64,000 nucleotides of DNA, from the NCBI GenBank assembly GCA_009760855.2, contig WPIO01000026.1:2796001-2860000 (forward strand), read 5' to 3'. Each line of letters opens with the position of its first letter. The first letter of the stretch is position 1. The position numbers and the translations under genes were made by a program. The notes below the pieces were generated by a model. It saw nothing but the letters and a program-made list of their open reading frames with translations. It did no database searches and was not told the origin of the DNA. The DNA is from Cristatella mucedo (taxonomy: Eukaryota; Bryozoa; Phylactolaemata; Cristatellidae). Below are positions 32,534 to 44,403 of the stretch, one piece after another.

Positions 32534-32701
32534 CTGCAAATAGGTGCAGGCTCTTCTGACTCTGCATAAACAAGGCTGATGAATAAACCAAACTTTATTT
32601 TACCAACTGAGCTTTCATGGCTTAGCCACAAACTTAAGAGACAGGACAAGAGTGCATTGCACTGGCACAGCTCTCAGCTTAGCTGCGATGGGATCCCTTG
32701 C

Positions 32702-32939
32702 CTTAGTGGGGTCGACTAGGGCGCCTAGTACAGACCCAGCTCCTGACTCACCTAGCTCAGGTTAGAATGGAGCTTTATGCAGGCGATGCGGTTAGGAGAT
32801 GGAGCGACTAATGTGGTTGTCTTAGTGGGTTCGACTAGGACACCTAGTGCAGGCCCGGCTCCTGGTTTACCTGCTTAAGTTAGAATGAAGCCTGGTGCAG
32901 ACGTTGCGGTCAGGATGTGCACCAACTAATGTGCTGAAG
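32702..32939 (+). repeat. Two-copy tandem repeat, period about 119 bp
   Basis: CTTAGTGGGGTCGACTAGGG at 32702 recurs as CTTAGTGGGTTCGACTAGGA at 32821, and similarity continues through GGTTAGAATGGAGC/AGTTAGAATGAAGC to GACTAATGTGGTTG/AACTAATGTGCTG. It lies about 50 bp upstream of a TATA-like AGAATATAAAGAG (32983-32995), an arrangement seen in promoters and LTR U3 regions. Confidence 0.8.
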
Positions 32940-33886
32940 TAGAAATAGCAGCTGCGAGCGAGGTCAGGAGTTTAGATGAGAGAGAATATAAAGAGACGAC
33001 TGACAGAGCTCGGGGCTGCAGCTTCGGTAGTCGATGCGAGACTATGCTTCGAGAGCACGAGAGACGAACCTACGGCGATGGACAGCTAAGTGCAACTTAG
33101 ACTGCGAAGTTGTGTTCTGCCGGCTACTCAGTTAGCTGCTCGTATCTTGGGGTGCTGTAGCGGCCTGCCTTCGGGGTTGGGACAATCGCTAGCGACGCAC
33201 TCATAGGATAGTTTATTATACTCGGGCTTCGGGAGTTTTCGCAGTTCACTCTGTCGGTCCCGGTGCGTAAAGCGCTTGCACCGGCGCGTAAACCACTACT
33301 AACAGGCCCACAATGAACTGTTGCTTTCTGCACCCAGTTGTGGCCGCCTGTGTTTTAACCGCACTGCAGCGCTGCATCACACAGTTCACCGGTAGAGAAC
33401 CGGGGTACGAGCGTCTCTGCGGGGTTACAATTACATAACAACATAAGCTTCTTGCTGACCTCGGGAGGGAGCCTTGCATTCAAATACCTAAAATGCCAGC
33501 CACCAGTACCGAGTACAACAAGCCACGGCCGACCTGACCTTTTCAAAACGGCAAGCCATGTGCAGCAAGCCAGCAGATCCGGAAAATTCTAGACTTGATC
33601 TTACTATATATAGTATTGCTTTCAAAGTGGCTAAAGAAACAGTTCAAGTTCTGGCGGCACACAAATGTCGCGCGATTAGCTACATTATGAATACGTTAAA
33701 AATGAATATTAATAAATAAAATAAATAGATGAAAACGAAGCAGTCGGCGAATAGGAGTTAGGCTCGCTTCGTCGAACCCTGGTCAGTGCAATGGATCCCT
33801 CAGACAACTAGATAACTAGCGGCCGCCGCCGTGCTGATCGTTCTGTATTGCTTGGCCAACCCCTCCCAATGCTGTTTTCAGGCGGT
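32940..33886. other. Unassigned stretch, possibly promoter- or LTR-like
   Basis: CpG-containing sequence downstream of the tandem duplication. A minus-strand frame at 33246-33479 includes a hydrophobic run FIVGLLVVVYAPVQA that could be a signal peptide, but its splice phases do not join to exon 1 or exon 2. No gene is called. Confidence 0.35.
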
Positions 33887-33891
33887 CAAGG

Positions 33892-34200
33892 TGTGCTTCG
33901 ACGCACGTTGCACGAAGAACGCCTTGTACGAAGAACGCCCGCACAGAACCAACACCAACAATTTATTCTACTACAGAGCAGAGGGAGCACGACTTCACTC
34001 GCCCATCACTCCAGCTCGAATCCCCTCTCCTCGCCCAAAGCTGTGCTTTGGCCGACCCCGATGGCGAATCCACCATCTGTTCAGGGTTACCGGCCTGTTC
34101 AAGCCACACCACAGGCGGACCACAGCTTTGCACCGCCGGTGATGCTCCTAACAGCTGTTTAGGAAAGGACCGGTAACGGCCTGCATATACTCAGACCACA
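33892..34200 (-). mobile_element. Solo LTR, family C
   Basis: Bounded by an exact 5-bp direct repeat CAAGG (33887-33891 and 34201-34205). In sense orientation (minus strand) it begins TGTGGTCTGAGTATATGCAG, contains a polyadenylation-like GAATAAATTG and ends ...GAAGCACA. It is homologous along its length to 35320-35640 and 53383-53694. Short open frames over it (WPTPMANPPSV) are shared between copies because the DNA is shared, not because a protein is conserved. Confidence 0.85.
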
Positions 34201-34205
34201 CAAGG

Positions 34206-35314
34206 CTCGACGGTATAGTAGAGATCGGGCACGGGACATGGAAAACTGGCAGCAGCGGCACAGCAGCAATCAAAATAGCCCCGATAAAGGCGGGCGGGGG
34301 GGGGGAGCCGCTGACTGCACCCATCATGCAGTGCACTCGCCCCCACCTCTGCCCATTAAAAGACCGAGCCACACGCATGTGGCTATAACAGACCTGACTT
34401 GTCCTTTTCAGCTGCGATGCTGAAAACGTATGAAAGGGTCAAGACGAAACACCAAAGCATGTCACTACCAGCGACGGCGACGGAACCCGGAAACAAGTCT
34501 GACGTCACTACTATAGTCACGTGACTGATTTCTAACCTCTGACCTCGTCACCGGGCGAATCCGGGGGTGGGCCCATCCTTATAGGAGTTTTATTTATTTA
34601 TATTTATGAAATAATAATTGAAAAACCGGCATGAAAATTCTCACAAACAATAAGGGCAACGTTATCTATCTTTTGATGTAACCATAGTGCCACTTTTACA
34701 TTCTAATGACCTGTAAAAGTCAAAGGCAAAATTCGGCTTCGGTATATCCCTTCGGTTTTATTCAAACAGATTAATAATCATGAATTAAAGAAATATGCTA
34801 AACCTCTCAAAAAATGCAGAGCACTTTTCTTTATCCTTGGATGATTCTGAAAATTAAATACAAAATGTTTGTGACGTTTAAAAAATCACATTAATCAGAA
34901 AGAACTAATCATGTGACTTTGAAGGACAGTGGCGCTATACTTACTTGACATGCAACCAAAATTGAGAAATCCATGAGTAAAAAAAGTCGACCAGAGCATA
35001 TATTCCAAATTTCAAGTCGATGTGGCCATAGATGGCCAAGCTGTAGCATCTCAAAGGTGCAAAGCCTAACTGTTCAGGAAGCACAAAGTGTCATGGATGA
35101 TGAACATGAGGTTATTAGCCGTCCCTCTGCCAGCATTTATCATTGCAGCCTCCAGAGCCCAAACCAGAAGTTTAGGCAATAGCAAAGGCAACCAAAGACC
35201 AGGAGGCAATCGACGACCAATTGGGTACCATGCATTAGCAGCTCAAGCTGTGGAATGAATAGACAACTGCATTGAAAAGAGCATTTCTTTGTCTTCAATA
35301 CAGACAGTCTCTCG
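34206..35314. other. Unassigned stretch
   Basis: Includes an 11-base G-run near 34295 and AT-rich sequence from 34590. No gene or repeat recognised. Confidence 0.45.
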
Positions 35315-35319
35315 GCTCT

Positions 35320-35640
35320 TGTGGTTTGATTATATGCAGGCCCGTACTGTTCCTCTGCTAAACCGCTGGTGAACAGCTTTTAGGAGCATCATTAAGAGGG
35401 GCCGGTGCACAGCTGTGGTCTGCCTGTCCGATGTGGCGTTGACACAGGCCGGTAACCTGCTGGTGAACAGATGTTGAATTTACCTTCGGGATCGACCGTG
35501 GTGGAGGAAGGTGGAGGAAAAAGGAGTCGAGTGGGAGAAAGGGGCGAAGGGGGTCGTGCATTCCTCTGCTCCGTGCGTCATGTAATAAGCTGTTGGTGTT
35601 GGTCATCGGCTAGCTCTCTGCGTGCGTGAACCGAACAACT
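35320..35640 (+). mobile_element. Solo LTR, family C
   Basis: Flanked by the exact 5-bp repeat GCTCT (35315-35319 and 35641-35645). Starts TGTGGTTTGATTATATGCAG and carries the family segments CAGCTGTGGTCTGCCTGTCC and ACAGGCCGGTAACCTGCTGG and an AATAAG polyadenylation-like site. No internal retroelement sequence adjoins it. Confidence 0.85.
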
Positions 35641-35645
35641 GCTCT

Positions 35646-36890
35646 GACCAAGGCAGTACGCGGTGGCAGACAGACACATGATCAGCTCTGTGCAATTGCT
35701 AGCAGCTGGGCAATGAGAACTAAGGACCAAGTGCACGCGAGACGGTTGGAATGATGTGTAAGCATAGAAAACATTTCAAGTTTATCGGATCACTATTATC
35801 TGAGATAGGACATATTATTGGGGGCATGATAGCGAAGGTAGGCACGATAACTCACATACCGCATGCAGTCAAACCGCCGGACTTCTGACCCGATTCAAAT
35901 CTCAAGCTATAAACGGCATTAATGAGAACTCAAAATCACCTCACTTTCCCTTAAATAGAATCGAATCAACATTTTCAGGCTGATTCCCAGTGAACGACGC
36001 GCTAGCTCTACCCATGTCACCACGCTGACCGACCGCCGTACAACGCGACCGTTTCGCCGTGGATTACGGCCGCTACAGGAACGGGATCAACAGTACCGCG
36101 ACTCAGTAGGTGCAGCGATAATAGACTCCTTAGTTACGGCGGCCCCGGCAGCAGTAAATTCTGAATACATTATCCTTAACGATAGTCTACCTGCCGAACA
36201 ATAGTCACTTCCGGTTTCTGTGCCGATGTAAACATGTTTCTGCCAAGTAAATACGGAGTGGGTCTCGAAATGCCGTTTGTAGCCGGTAGCTCTGGGCTGG
36301 GCGGGGAGGCGGTGGCGGGACTGAAGCAGCCCCGGCCGATAGGGTTTACGCTTTAATAATCTTATTATACTACCAGTCGGATGCTTGATCTTGAGCGGGC
36401 GTGTCATTTATTTTAATTTACCGTATTTTGGTTGTTTGAAGTTACGTTCTGCGGGTCCGTTTAGGGCTGAGTACCTCATATTTACGAAGTTCATGCGTCC
36501 TTACCCGTTCGCTCAAACGTCCTCCCACGAGAGTGTGCTGCCATGCCCCGAGTAAGACCAAACGGTGCTCTTTTCGCCGCACGAACGACGATCTCACGCA
36601 GGGCGCAGCAGCAGCATGTGCAAGCGTTCGCATCTAAAATCGCCTGCATTGGAGGTCGGGTTTTCCAAAAAAAATCATTTTTTTTAGCTCGACGTACTAC
36701 TTCCGGTTTAAGTATGTCTTAAAAAATAGTTTTATTTACCATGTTCTGCACATCTGTCAACTACCACAATTTGGGACTGCATTTATAACTGGTTTGTCTT
36801 TAACAGGCAAATTTCCAAAAACTGAAAATTGTTGACCATTTTGCGAAAATTACCGCTTAAGCCTGGTTTAGACTGGGAGTCCTGCTTTAT
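35646..36890. other. Unassigned stretch
   Basis: Moderately GC-rich from 36.0 kb with several CpGs. Open frames of up to 107 codons show no recognisable domain. Confidence 0.4.
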
Positions 36891-37010
36891 TCGTTCATTT
36901 TATAGCGCCCTAAGAGAACTTAAATAATTCTATTTAGGCACCACGGGGCTCAAGCGCACGACCTTGGTCGGGGCGAGCACTTTAACCACTGGGCCAAACC
37001 AGTGCGGCAT
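36891..37010 (-). repeat. SINE-B
   Basis: On the minus strand: tRNA-like head (box B region GGTCGTGCGCTTGAGCCCC), then GCCTAAATAGAATTATTTAA and AGTTCTCTTAGGGCGCTATA. The 3' hairpin is partly degraded. Confidence 0.75.
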
Positions 37011-38660
37011 CCTACCCAGTTGAGTCTTCGGTGCATACGTCGCCGATCGGTGTGGGCAGTCCCAAGATTTGGGAAAAAATCTATGAAGACTCTGCAGCTA
37101 AAAGCGGTTCTAATTCATCGGCCAATAGCCAGGCAAGACTTTGCGAGCGACCAGTCGTAGGCGCTATTCAGGCCGTGCCTTCTCATCGCTTTGAAAGGAA
37201 TGGCGGACTGCTTGACTGGCGAAACCATCGATGCGTTCCAAGTGAGTCCCTGTTTCTCGGACACTCTGAGTTCAGCGTAAAAAAACTCTTATTATGAGGT
37301 AGCGAGCGGCAAAGGCTGTAGCGAGAAAATTCTATTCTATCGGCAATCGCATTAGCAAAGCGTGGGCGTAGAGAGGCGCATCGATATCGCGGAGGTCTAT
37401 TTCCTGCCTCCTCCGCAAAGCAGTTTTCCCGTGAACGCTCAGAAGGCGAAGCGAGTAGGAAGCAAGACTTGGAGCACGACTGTCATGTAAGCCTCCTACA
37501 AAAAGGAAGACCGAAGTAAGCAAGACTCGAGCAGATACGGAACCGTGTAGGTGGCAAGACTTATCGTCTAAATTCGACTTGAACCAGGCCACAGGCCTAT
37601 TATTCACTATAATGCAATTGTGTACGATCCAGTCATGTACTATACAGCATATACATGTATAATACGCACTGTTAAATGCAATCATTGATATTCTTGAACA
37701 ATCGTTGTGCGCGCGGCCGTACTGCTATTTCTCTCGACAAGTGTCGTGCGTTTAGTCAAACTACACACCCTGTCGTCACTACCGGAGCAGCGGCACGTCC
37801 GGCTCTTCCGGGAACATGTCGCCGTCATCCGTCGATGAGCGCAGATCGCGCCGACCTCGATGTGGCCGTCGAACTCTCTGATGTATCCTCCTTGTCTGGC
37901 TCGTCCTCACCGTCCGACCGGCCTGTCGACGTCGCGGCGGCCCTCTCTTCGGCGAGGCTCGCCAGCTAGCAGTAAGGCTGAACGCGTCGGCTCGGCTCGC
38001 GGGCGCTGCTCAGAATTCGCTCGAGCTGCCCGAGCAGCCGTCGAAGGCAATGGCTGTCCCAATCTCCAGGTAGGTACTGGTCGTGAAAGCGATTCCAGAT
38101 CGGGTCCTTCTTCCGGGCCATGATGAGCAGCACCGGCGAGTATAATACGGCGAACCTCGCGGGTCGCAGACTGCACGGAGTGCCGGGCGCGGGTCATCGG
38201 CTCAGCCAAGCGGTACCGCGCGCGACCGGGTCCTCGACCAAAGCGAGCGCCACCTAGCGAGCCGCTCCTCCGGCTCCTCATCCAGCGCGCCGCTTCTAAT
38301 TATAGCCGCCTTCCTTAAGGCTTCCTGGCGGACTCGGAACGTAGCGATCGGTTTTCATCGCAGGTAGCGAACGATTACCAACGTTTTTTTTAGGTGCCTT
38401 GTTGGCGGTCACGTCCGCTTTCACTTTTACTTCCTGGCTGAAGCTGAGCCGCAAGAGAGCAGGCAGACGCGACCCCGTCAAGGGCAAGGTCAGACATCTC
38501 CTTTCATGCGTAGGAAATAGCCGGGATTTTGGGATGGGGAGCTGAACTCTACTCTTTGAGGGACGTGACATTAGTTCATCGACTCACTCATCTTTGAAAA
38601 CTGCTAATTAAAGCTGTGTAGCCTCGTATAGGCTTTTTAGTTTTACTCCAACAACCATAT
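37011..38660. other. GC-rich, CpG-containing unassigned stretch
   Basis: From about 37.69 to 38.48 kb GC and CpG content rise clearly above the surroundings, as at a CpG-island promoter or first exon. Open frames occur on both strands because of the GC bias and none has a firm domain. A 51-residue minus-strand frame (38121 to 37966) starts MARKKDPIWNRFHDQ, which resembles the opening of BED-type zinc fingers, but it lacks the following Cys/His residues. Confidence 0.35.
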
Positions 38661-38664
38661 CATA

Positions 38665-38822
38665 CATGTTTGCTCGGTGCATGTCACCTCTACTAACCAT
38701 GTTATGCTTGTTAAGGATGTGCACGGTACCACTAATAAGTTGATCATGCTTCCTTTACAGCATAAATTAAGTGCCTAGAAGAGATTGGGTTCTCTGAGGG
38801 TGCTATAGAAATGTATTATTAG
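38665..38822 (+). mobile_element. LINE-A 3' end
   Basis: GGTGCATGTCACCTCTACTA, CCATGTTATGCTTGTT, CTTCCTTTACAGCATAAATT and the hairpin AAGTGCCTAGAAGAGATTGG...TGAGGGTGCTATAG, then GTATTATTAG. Short 5'-truncated copy. Confidence 0.8.
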
Positions 38823-41074
38823 TTTTACTCTCATGGACTGATTCTTTTAGCTGTGACGCTATCTGCACAAGTTTTTAACGCCTGCCGCTCCGTACCGAAG
38901 GCCTACCACGCGAAACTCTTTTTTGACACACAACGTTCACTTTTATTTGGATACCTGTAGGCCTGGAGGTCTCTTCAAAACTGTCTGGAAAGAATTAATT
39001 TGGCAGTTCTGAAATCAAGACTCCATTAAACAATTAATTATGACATGGAGGGCACCCAGAAAAGTCCGCTGGGCTTTACTTGGCGTCGTTGCTGTCTCAT
39101 GCAACAGCAAACAGAACGACGTGGATCAATGTATTTACACTGTTGGGCGACTTCCGGCAGCTCTCGCCCGCGCGCCTTCTCGGCTTAGAAGCATGCAGAG
39201 CTATACAATGTACAGTGCAGTTTTTGCTGTTAGTCGACGGCGCAGATTCGCCGCGTTTCTCCATATGGGGGCAACCACTATTTTTTAGACTGGGCTAGAA
39301 AGGCCGCTCAAGCTCGCTCGAAGGGAAAAAGTTAGAGGTTCATTCTTACGAGCACGTGACCCCCTCCCAGCTCCGGAGGCGGCGTAGTGCATCTCATTCA
39401 ACAGCAATACGCCAAACGAAGAGCACGCAACGCTCGAAATCCAGAAAGCGGTGCTTAGGGCGACATCAAACGAACGAACGCAAAAAGAAGTACCCTAAAT
39501 AATAGTTCTACGGCAGGCGACTTCCGGCTGACACGTCAACTGGCGTACAGCAGACGCGGCGTGCAATGCTTGATATGAAGAGGCATTTTTACTGTGCTAC
39601 TGCGAATTCCAGGATGAGATATTGCAAATGCTGCTTTATTTGAAATTTTGAATACTTACTCATATCACTTTAGGTTGATCGTATCGGAAAAGTTTTCATT
39701 AGCAAAGCAAAGAGCCACATCAGTCTCGAAAGACGCTCCCCTTGTAAGGATACATGTTTAAACGGAGTACGTGCCTTGTGAGTGAACAGTGAACATTGGC
39801 TTTAGGTGTAGCAAGCCAAAAGTTCAGACAAATTAAATTTTGGCACCAGGTGGCGTAAAATTGTATTCTGGCGAAATCTTGGCTTTGACAATTCGATTAC
39901 CAGCTCGAGCAAGCCAACTCAAGTGCTTAATTGGAGTAGCGTGAGCACTGGTTCATGGTAAATGTCTAAAGAGAAATCAGACATTGTGCCGAAATCTTCG
40001 ACGCGTATGCTGCAAGCACGCACACGTCAACATGGTCTACAGATCATGGTGATATCCACGAAGCTATTTTTACAAGCGTACCTGCTCGATACTTGACCGT
40101 ATTAGCAACTGAAACCAAATTGCAAGCATTCCTAACTAAAATGTTTCACTCAATAGCTAATAGTAACCCGCCGTCCAACTGTAATTCGCAGAAACCTAAT
40201 GAACCAAAAAGGAATGTTCCTTTTTTGTGCCACTCTTGTATAGTCTATGCATTTGTTATCAGACAGAGCTCTCCTAGATAGAATTATTCCATCCGATAAT
40301 GGCTTCCAATGCATTGGGTCATACGACGATGGTTTTAAGTACATCGACTCCAAGAATATATCATGCATAGGTCAATAGGGGCTCTGACCTAGTTGACCCC
40401 AAAAAAAGAGGTTCACGACGAACTTGAACCAGAAGTAAAGTTATGGGGATAGTGAAAAAACTCACGTTCGCTTCAGTTTTACACCCATCGGCAAAATGCA
40501 GTGAGCATCAATATTCAATGCCAATCTGGAGCAGACGTTAGTTGCACAATGTCAAATTTCTGGGGATCCTAAGTTGAAATGCAAATACAAATTTGGTAAG
40601 AAACTAAATATTTGTCCTTAACATCAAAGGATCATATACAAACTCAATCCAAAGCTCAAGGAATCCTACTACGAATTTTCTGAGGTGAAAAAATTTCCCT
40701 GCTTGAGAGGAAACATTTTGTAAGCCAAGTTAGCTCCTCAGAGAGCTCCTCCTACAAAATTATAAATGCAGTCATGTAAATCATTAACGAAATTTTATTT
40801 GATTCCAAGTGATGCTACCAATCTGCCTCAGCCGATACTTACTAGAAGCTGGAGTTTGGCCAGTTTTCCCCAAAACTACCTATCTCCACTCAGGCTGGTC
40901 TGTATTCGACATTAATGCATTCATGCGAACACTATGAAAATTACTGCTTAATGCGAACACAGATTGTAGATTATGAACAGCAAAGCTTTTCTGCTATCGA
41001 TTGGCTGTGAGCTGGTTTGGTTACATCCGACGAGTTTTGGCTTTCTGTAGTAACTGCAGGACTGAAACAGTAAT
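38823..41074. other. Unassigned stretch
   Basis: No recognisable gene, SINE or LINE. Short open frames at 39.04-39.30 and 40.09-40.37 kb lack motifs. Confidence 0.4.
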
Positions 41075-41076
41075 TA

Positions 41077-41880
41077 CAGTGTTACCTCGGCTTACGAGTC
41101 TCTCGACGTACGAGCGTTTCGAGATACCAGCTGTCTCTCAGCAGATTTTTTGCTTTGAGTTGCGAGCTAAAATTTGGTTTACGAGCTGGCTTCAGATACT
41201 CTACCGCTAGTTGCCGCAGCGAGCGTCACACTGCGTATGGTTACTCTAGGCCAATACGGGCAGGGCAGCGAACGACGTTCCTTTGCAAAGCGCTACTCTA
41301 CATCTCGGGCGTGACGCCAAGCCCAGGCCTGTTGGTTCGCTCCCACACAGACTCGAGCGAGCCATCGTGGTGCTTGGACTCCGATGTTAAATCCGTCTAC
41401 GGCAGGAATAGCTAAGTAAGTGCTGAATTTTATTTAGGCAATATCATCGCCTGAGAGTTCATCGCATAACTGATAATAATCGGCGCGTTCGCGTAAATTC
41501 CCAGCCAATACATCGAAAGCCCGGCGAAAAGGGCAAAAATCGTCGAATAAGATCAAGATATTCATTTCTGCCTTTCTCCTCCAACTCTGCTAGCATCTTC
41601 AAGTCGTCTGATCTTCAAGTTAATCCTGTACATTACGATTATTAAAACCCATATATTGCAAGAAAATTCTATTGCATTTTCTTAAAACCATATTCGTAAT
41701 TATTAGGTACATTTTTAATTTAAAAATAGGTAAAAAAAAATCGCAGCACTTTTTGGGGCTCCGGAACGGTTAATGGCATTTCAATTCATTTCAATGGGGA
41801 ACAATTATTTGAAATAAGAGTAATTTAAGTTACGAGCTCCGGCATGGAACGAACGAAACTCGTACGCCGAGGTACCACTG
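41077..41880. mobile_element. Mariner/pogo-like DNA transposon, deleted or non-autonomous
   Basis: 804 bp with terminal inverted repeats: the left end CAGTGTTACCTCGGCTTACG and the right end read in reverse CAGTGGTACCTCGGCGTACG match at 18 of 20 positions. TA dinucleotides flank both ends (41075-41076, 41881-41882), the target duplication of Tc1/mariner elements. The CAGT..TACCTCGG..TACGA terminus is the type seen in Tigger/pogo relatives. Internal sequence holds only short frames, so the transposase is absent or destroyed. Confidence 0.85.
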
Positions 41881-41882
41881 TA

Positions 41883-42267
41883 CTTGAAGCCTATACAATT
41901 CGTCTGGCAGGGATAGATCTGATATCCTGAAGAATGTCGAATACTGCAAAGAATGAGTACAAGTAAGGAGCATCACGGGGCTTGAAAATTGTATTCTTAC
42001 ATTGTGTAGCTATATCTAGGTGCGTCGGAGACTTGCTACCGTAAGTGTGATCCATAAATGAAGCGATAGTAGTGGACTGTTGAAAGTTAATGTGGTGACA
42101 CCCATTCAGAGCTCGTCTTCCCATTGACGATCGGACGCTCTGAGCGATATGCTCATAAAGAAACTTGGGAAAGTTTTTAGTACTTTTAATGAGGCAAATC
42201 TATTATTTCTTTCCTTTCAAAACACTCGTTCATCGGTTTGGCGTCAAAGAAAAAACTTCCATTCCTA
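41883..42267. other. Unassigned stretch
   Basis: No recognised feature between the mariner-like element and LINE-B. Confidence 0.45.
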
Positions 42268-42880
42268 ATGTAATGTATCTCCGTCAGTAACTCCACAAAG
42301 TCATAAAGACCAAGTGGGTGTTACGCCGGAGAGTTTTGTATAGCGCACTCACAGCCTAAGCGACTTTCGGTACGCATTCGGTAGCCAACAGACTTCGTCT
42401 CACGCAACAAAGAGAAAGTGGGAAGCATAGCAGAGTTAGGAGAGCAGTTGAGGTAGTGAGTAGCATAGAAGTAGCAGTTCAGGACCGCTGAAAAGGATGT
42501 GCCACAGTCGGCAGTAGGAGAGTAGTTGTCGTTGCGCAAGAATTGTGGAAGCGAGTTCCACAGTCTAGGACCTGCAGAGCTAAAGCTTCTGTCGCCAGCT
42601 GTCTTTAAGCGCAGGAATGGGACAGCTAATTTATTGTCCACACAGGACCTGAGGGCGCGAACCGGTTGAAATTGATGCAGCAGTTCAGCTAGGTACGAAG
42701 GAGCCAAGCCGTGGCGGGCCTTGTGGGTCAGCGTAAGAACTTTGCTCTGTATCCTTTGCTCAACCGGCAACCATACTAGCTCTTTCAGCAAAGGTGACAC
42801 GTGCTCAAACCGCTGGGACTTGAAGACCAGCCTTGCAGCCATATTCATAGTCCGCTGTAGTGGCATAATAGCTTTCTTAG
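42268..42880 (-). mobile_element. LINE-B, 5'-truncated, ORF2 C-terminus open
   Basis: Minus strand. The (ACATT)n-type end starts at 42268, then the 3' UTR and a 181-codon open frame (42321-42866): RTMNMAARLVFKSQRFEHVS, LKELVWLPVEQRIQSKVLTL, LAVPFLRLKTAGDRSFSSAG and the terminal RMRTESRLGCECAIQNSPA. No disabling changes, so a recent copy closely related to those at 20.3 and 60.1 kb. Confidence 0.85.
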
Positions 42881-44302
42881 CGAGTGTCCGAGCCTACTTC
42901 TTGCTAACGGTGTGAACATATTTTTAATGTTAGTGAGCTTCGCTGTATTTCAATTGTTTTTGTTTGTAGTTAATTTATTTATCCATTCATTAATTATCCG
43001 GTTGATTGCTAAAGTTTTGAACTGCAAGTGAGCTGCCCCAGAGAAAACTACCGGTGGATGACATGTCTGCCAGTTGCTTTCCGGAGCCATTCGAGTTCAA
43101 TTTTTCCTTTCAGGGTTGTCTACGTCTCTCTTGAGGGTACGAACTCTAGGATTTTTAGCTCTAGAAATTCTCTCTTTTTCAGCGCTTCCATATATTCTTT
43201 GAATGCTAAAAATGGGTTGAGAGCCGACTGCAATATTCCTGCGGACTTTGAAATATCTGCACAGGCCGCGTTGGGTAAAGTGACTGAAGGAGCAACGCGT
43301 GAGAGTCTGGGCTTTCGAACTAATTACTTTGCACAATCTTCAAATCTAACACAAAGGAGTGCTTGCATGGCCCAGAAAAAATAGTAAGTGGATTAGGAAA
43401 GGCTCAAGCTAGAAGAGACCATATGTTACACGTTAAATGTTACCAGCTTATATAATATCTTATCGATACCTAGCATTCGTGACTCCTATTGCTACCATGT
43501 TGCATACGGCACCGGTCTGACCGCCATGGTGGAAAGCAACCAAGCGGCTGCTTATTGTATAGCCAGAAGCAAAGTCATTCAGTTTTCGACATGTTGCACG
43601 CACATACGCAGTTTTCACTTTGGCCCGATAACGCACCCTACCATCTTGAATCGAAGAGAGTCAAGTGCATGATGGCACAGTCAAGCCCTAATTCATCATC
43701 TTTTCGCTAAGCCGCCTTGGAATGTGTTGGTTGGAAAGTGTCTCTTTCCGTGTTCGAGCCTGGCAGGGTGCTGCTTCCGATCCTGTCACTTCTCTATCGT
43801 GTCACTTGTGTCTTGCGATCAGTCACTAGCCGGACTAGGCTACCTAAAGCAGTTCATTTCGCCGAAATGAGTAGAAATGCCAAGACGTTTGGAAGCATGC
43901 CAGCCAGCAGCAGAGCCGAGTCTCACCTCAAGCTCCATGCTATGAAGTGGGTGTAGCAAGCATCTCGAATAAATGAACTCTTCATCATGTGCTACGCTTA
44001 TGAGCCTGGAACATCCAACGACGGATACAAAGTAACCAAAAAAGTGTCAAAATAACTGTGCTACGATTTTGCTTATGTGCTAGAGAGGGCTCTGAAGAGG
44101 CCGCGCTGAGCGACTAGCTGGAATTGCACTGCAGCTATTCCTTTCGATGGGTTCTTCGATAAAAGCCAGGAAAATTGTGCATGGTACTGTCAGCACTGAA
44201 CACGTGCTATTTGTGACGTAAAAGATGCTCTATCGGAGCTTAAGCTGCGAACCAGCTTTTTGGCTGAATGCTTAATCGACTCTGCCAGCATATCAATAAA
44301 AA
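42881..44302. other. Unassigned stretch
   Basis: A 118-codon frame (43028-43384, +) and an overlapping minus-strand frame have no recognisable domain. No feature is called. Confidence 0.4.
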
Positions 44303-44403
44303 TGTTATATAGCTGAAAGCAGGCATACTTAAATGTGGATATGACGTAGTCATCTATTAAAAGGCCACTTTAGACGAGGACACATGGACTTTGTGCAAAT
44401 GCA
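44303..44403 (-). mobile_element. LINE-A, inverted 5' segment of a twin-primed copy
   Basis: In reverse orientation this matches the LINE-A segment just upstream of the part that follows: AAAGGCCACTTTAGACGAGG corresponds to AAAGGTCACTTTGGAACATG at 24.72 kb, and TATATAGCTGAAAG to TATGTAGCTGAAAG. The breakpoint adjoins, in LINE coordinates, the start of the sense segment at 44404. Confidence 0.65.

Noticed and set aside
33246-33479. Possible signal-peptide exon (FIVGLLVVVYAPVQA) for the minus-strand gene
   Set aside because: No donor in phase 1 is available to join it to the recognised exons, and no initiation context or homologue is recognisable.
33831-34162. 103-104-codon frames sharing WPTPMANPPSV with a frame at 53.4-53.7 kb
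   Set aside because: The similarity comes from solo LTR DNA and occurs in different strands and frames; there is no conserved protein.
37676-38281. Overlapping Ala/Arg/Ser-rich frames of 87-124 codons on both strands
   Set aside because: GC-rich DNA suppresses stop codons; the frames overlap on both strands and none shows a domain.
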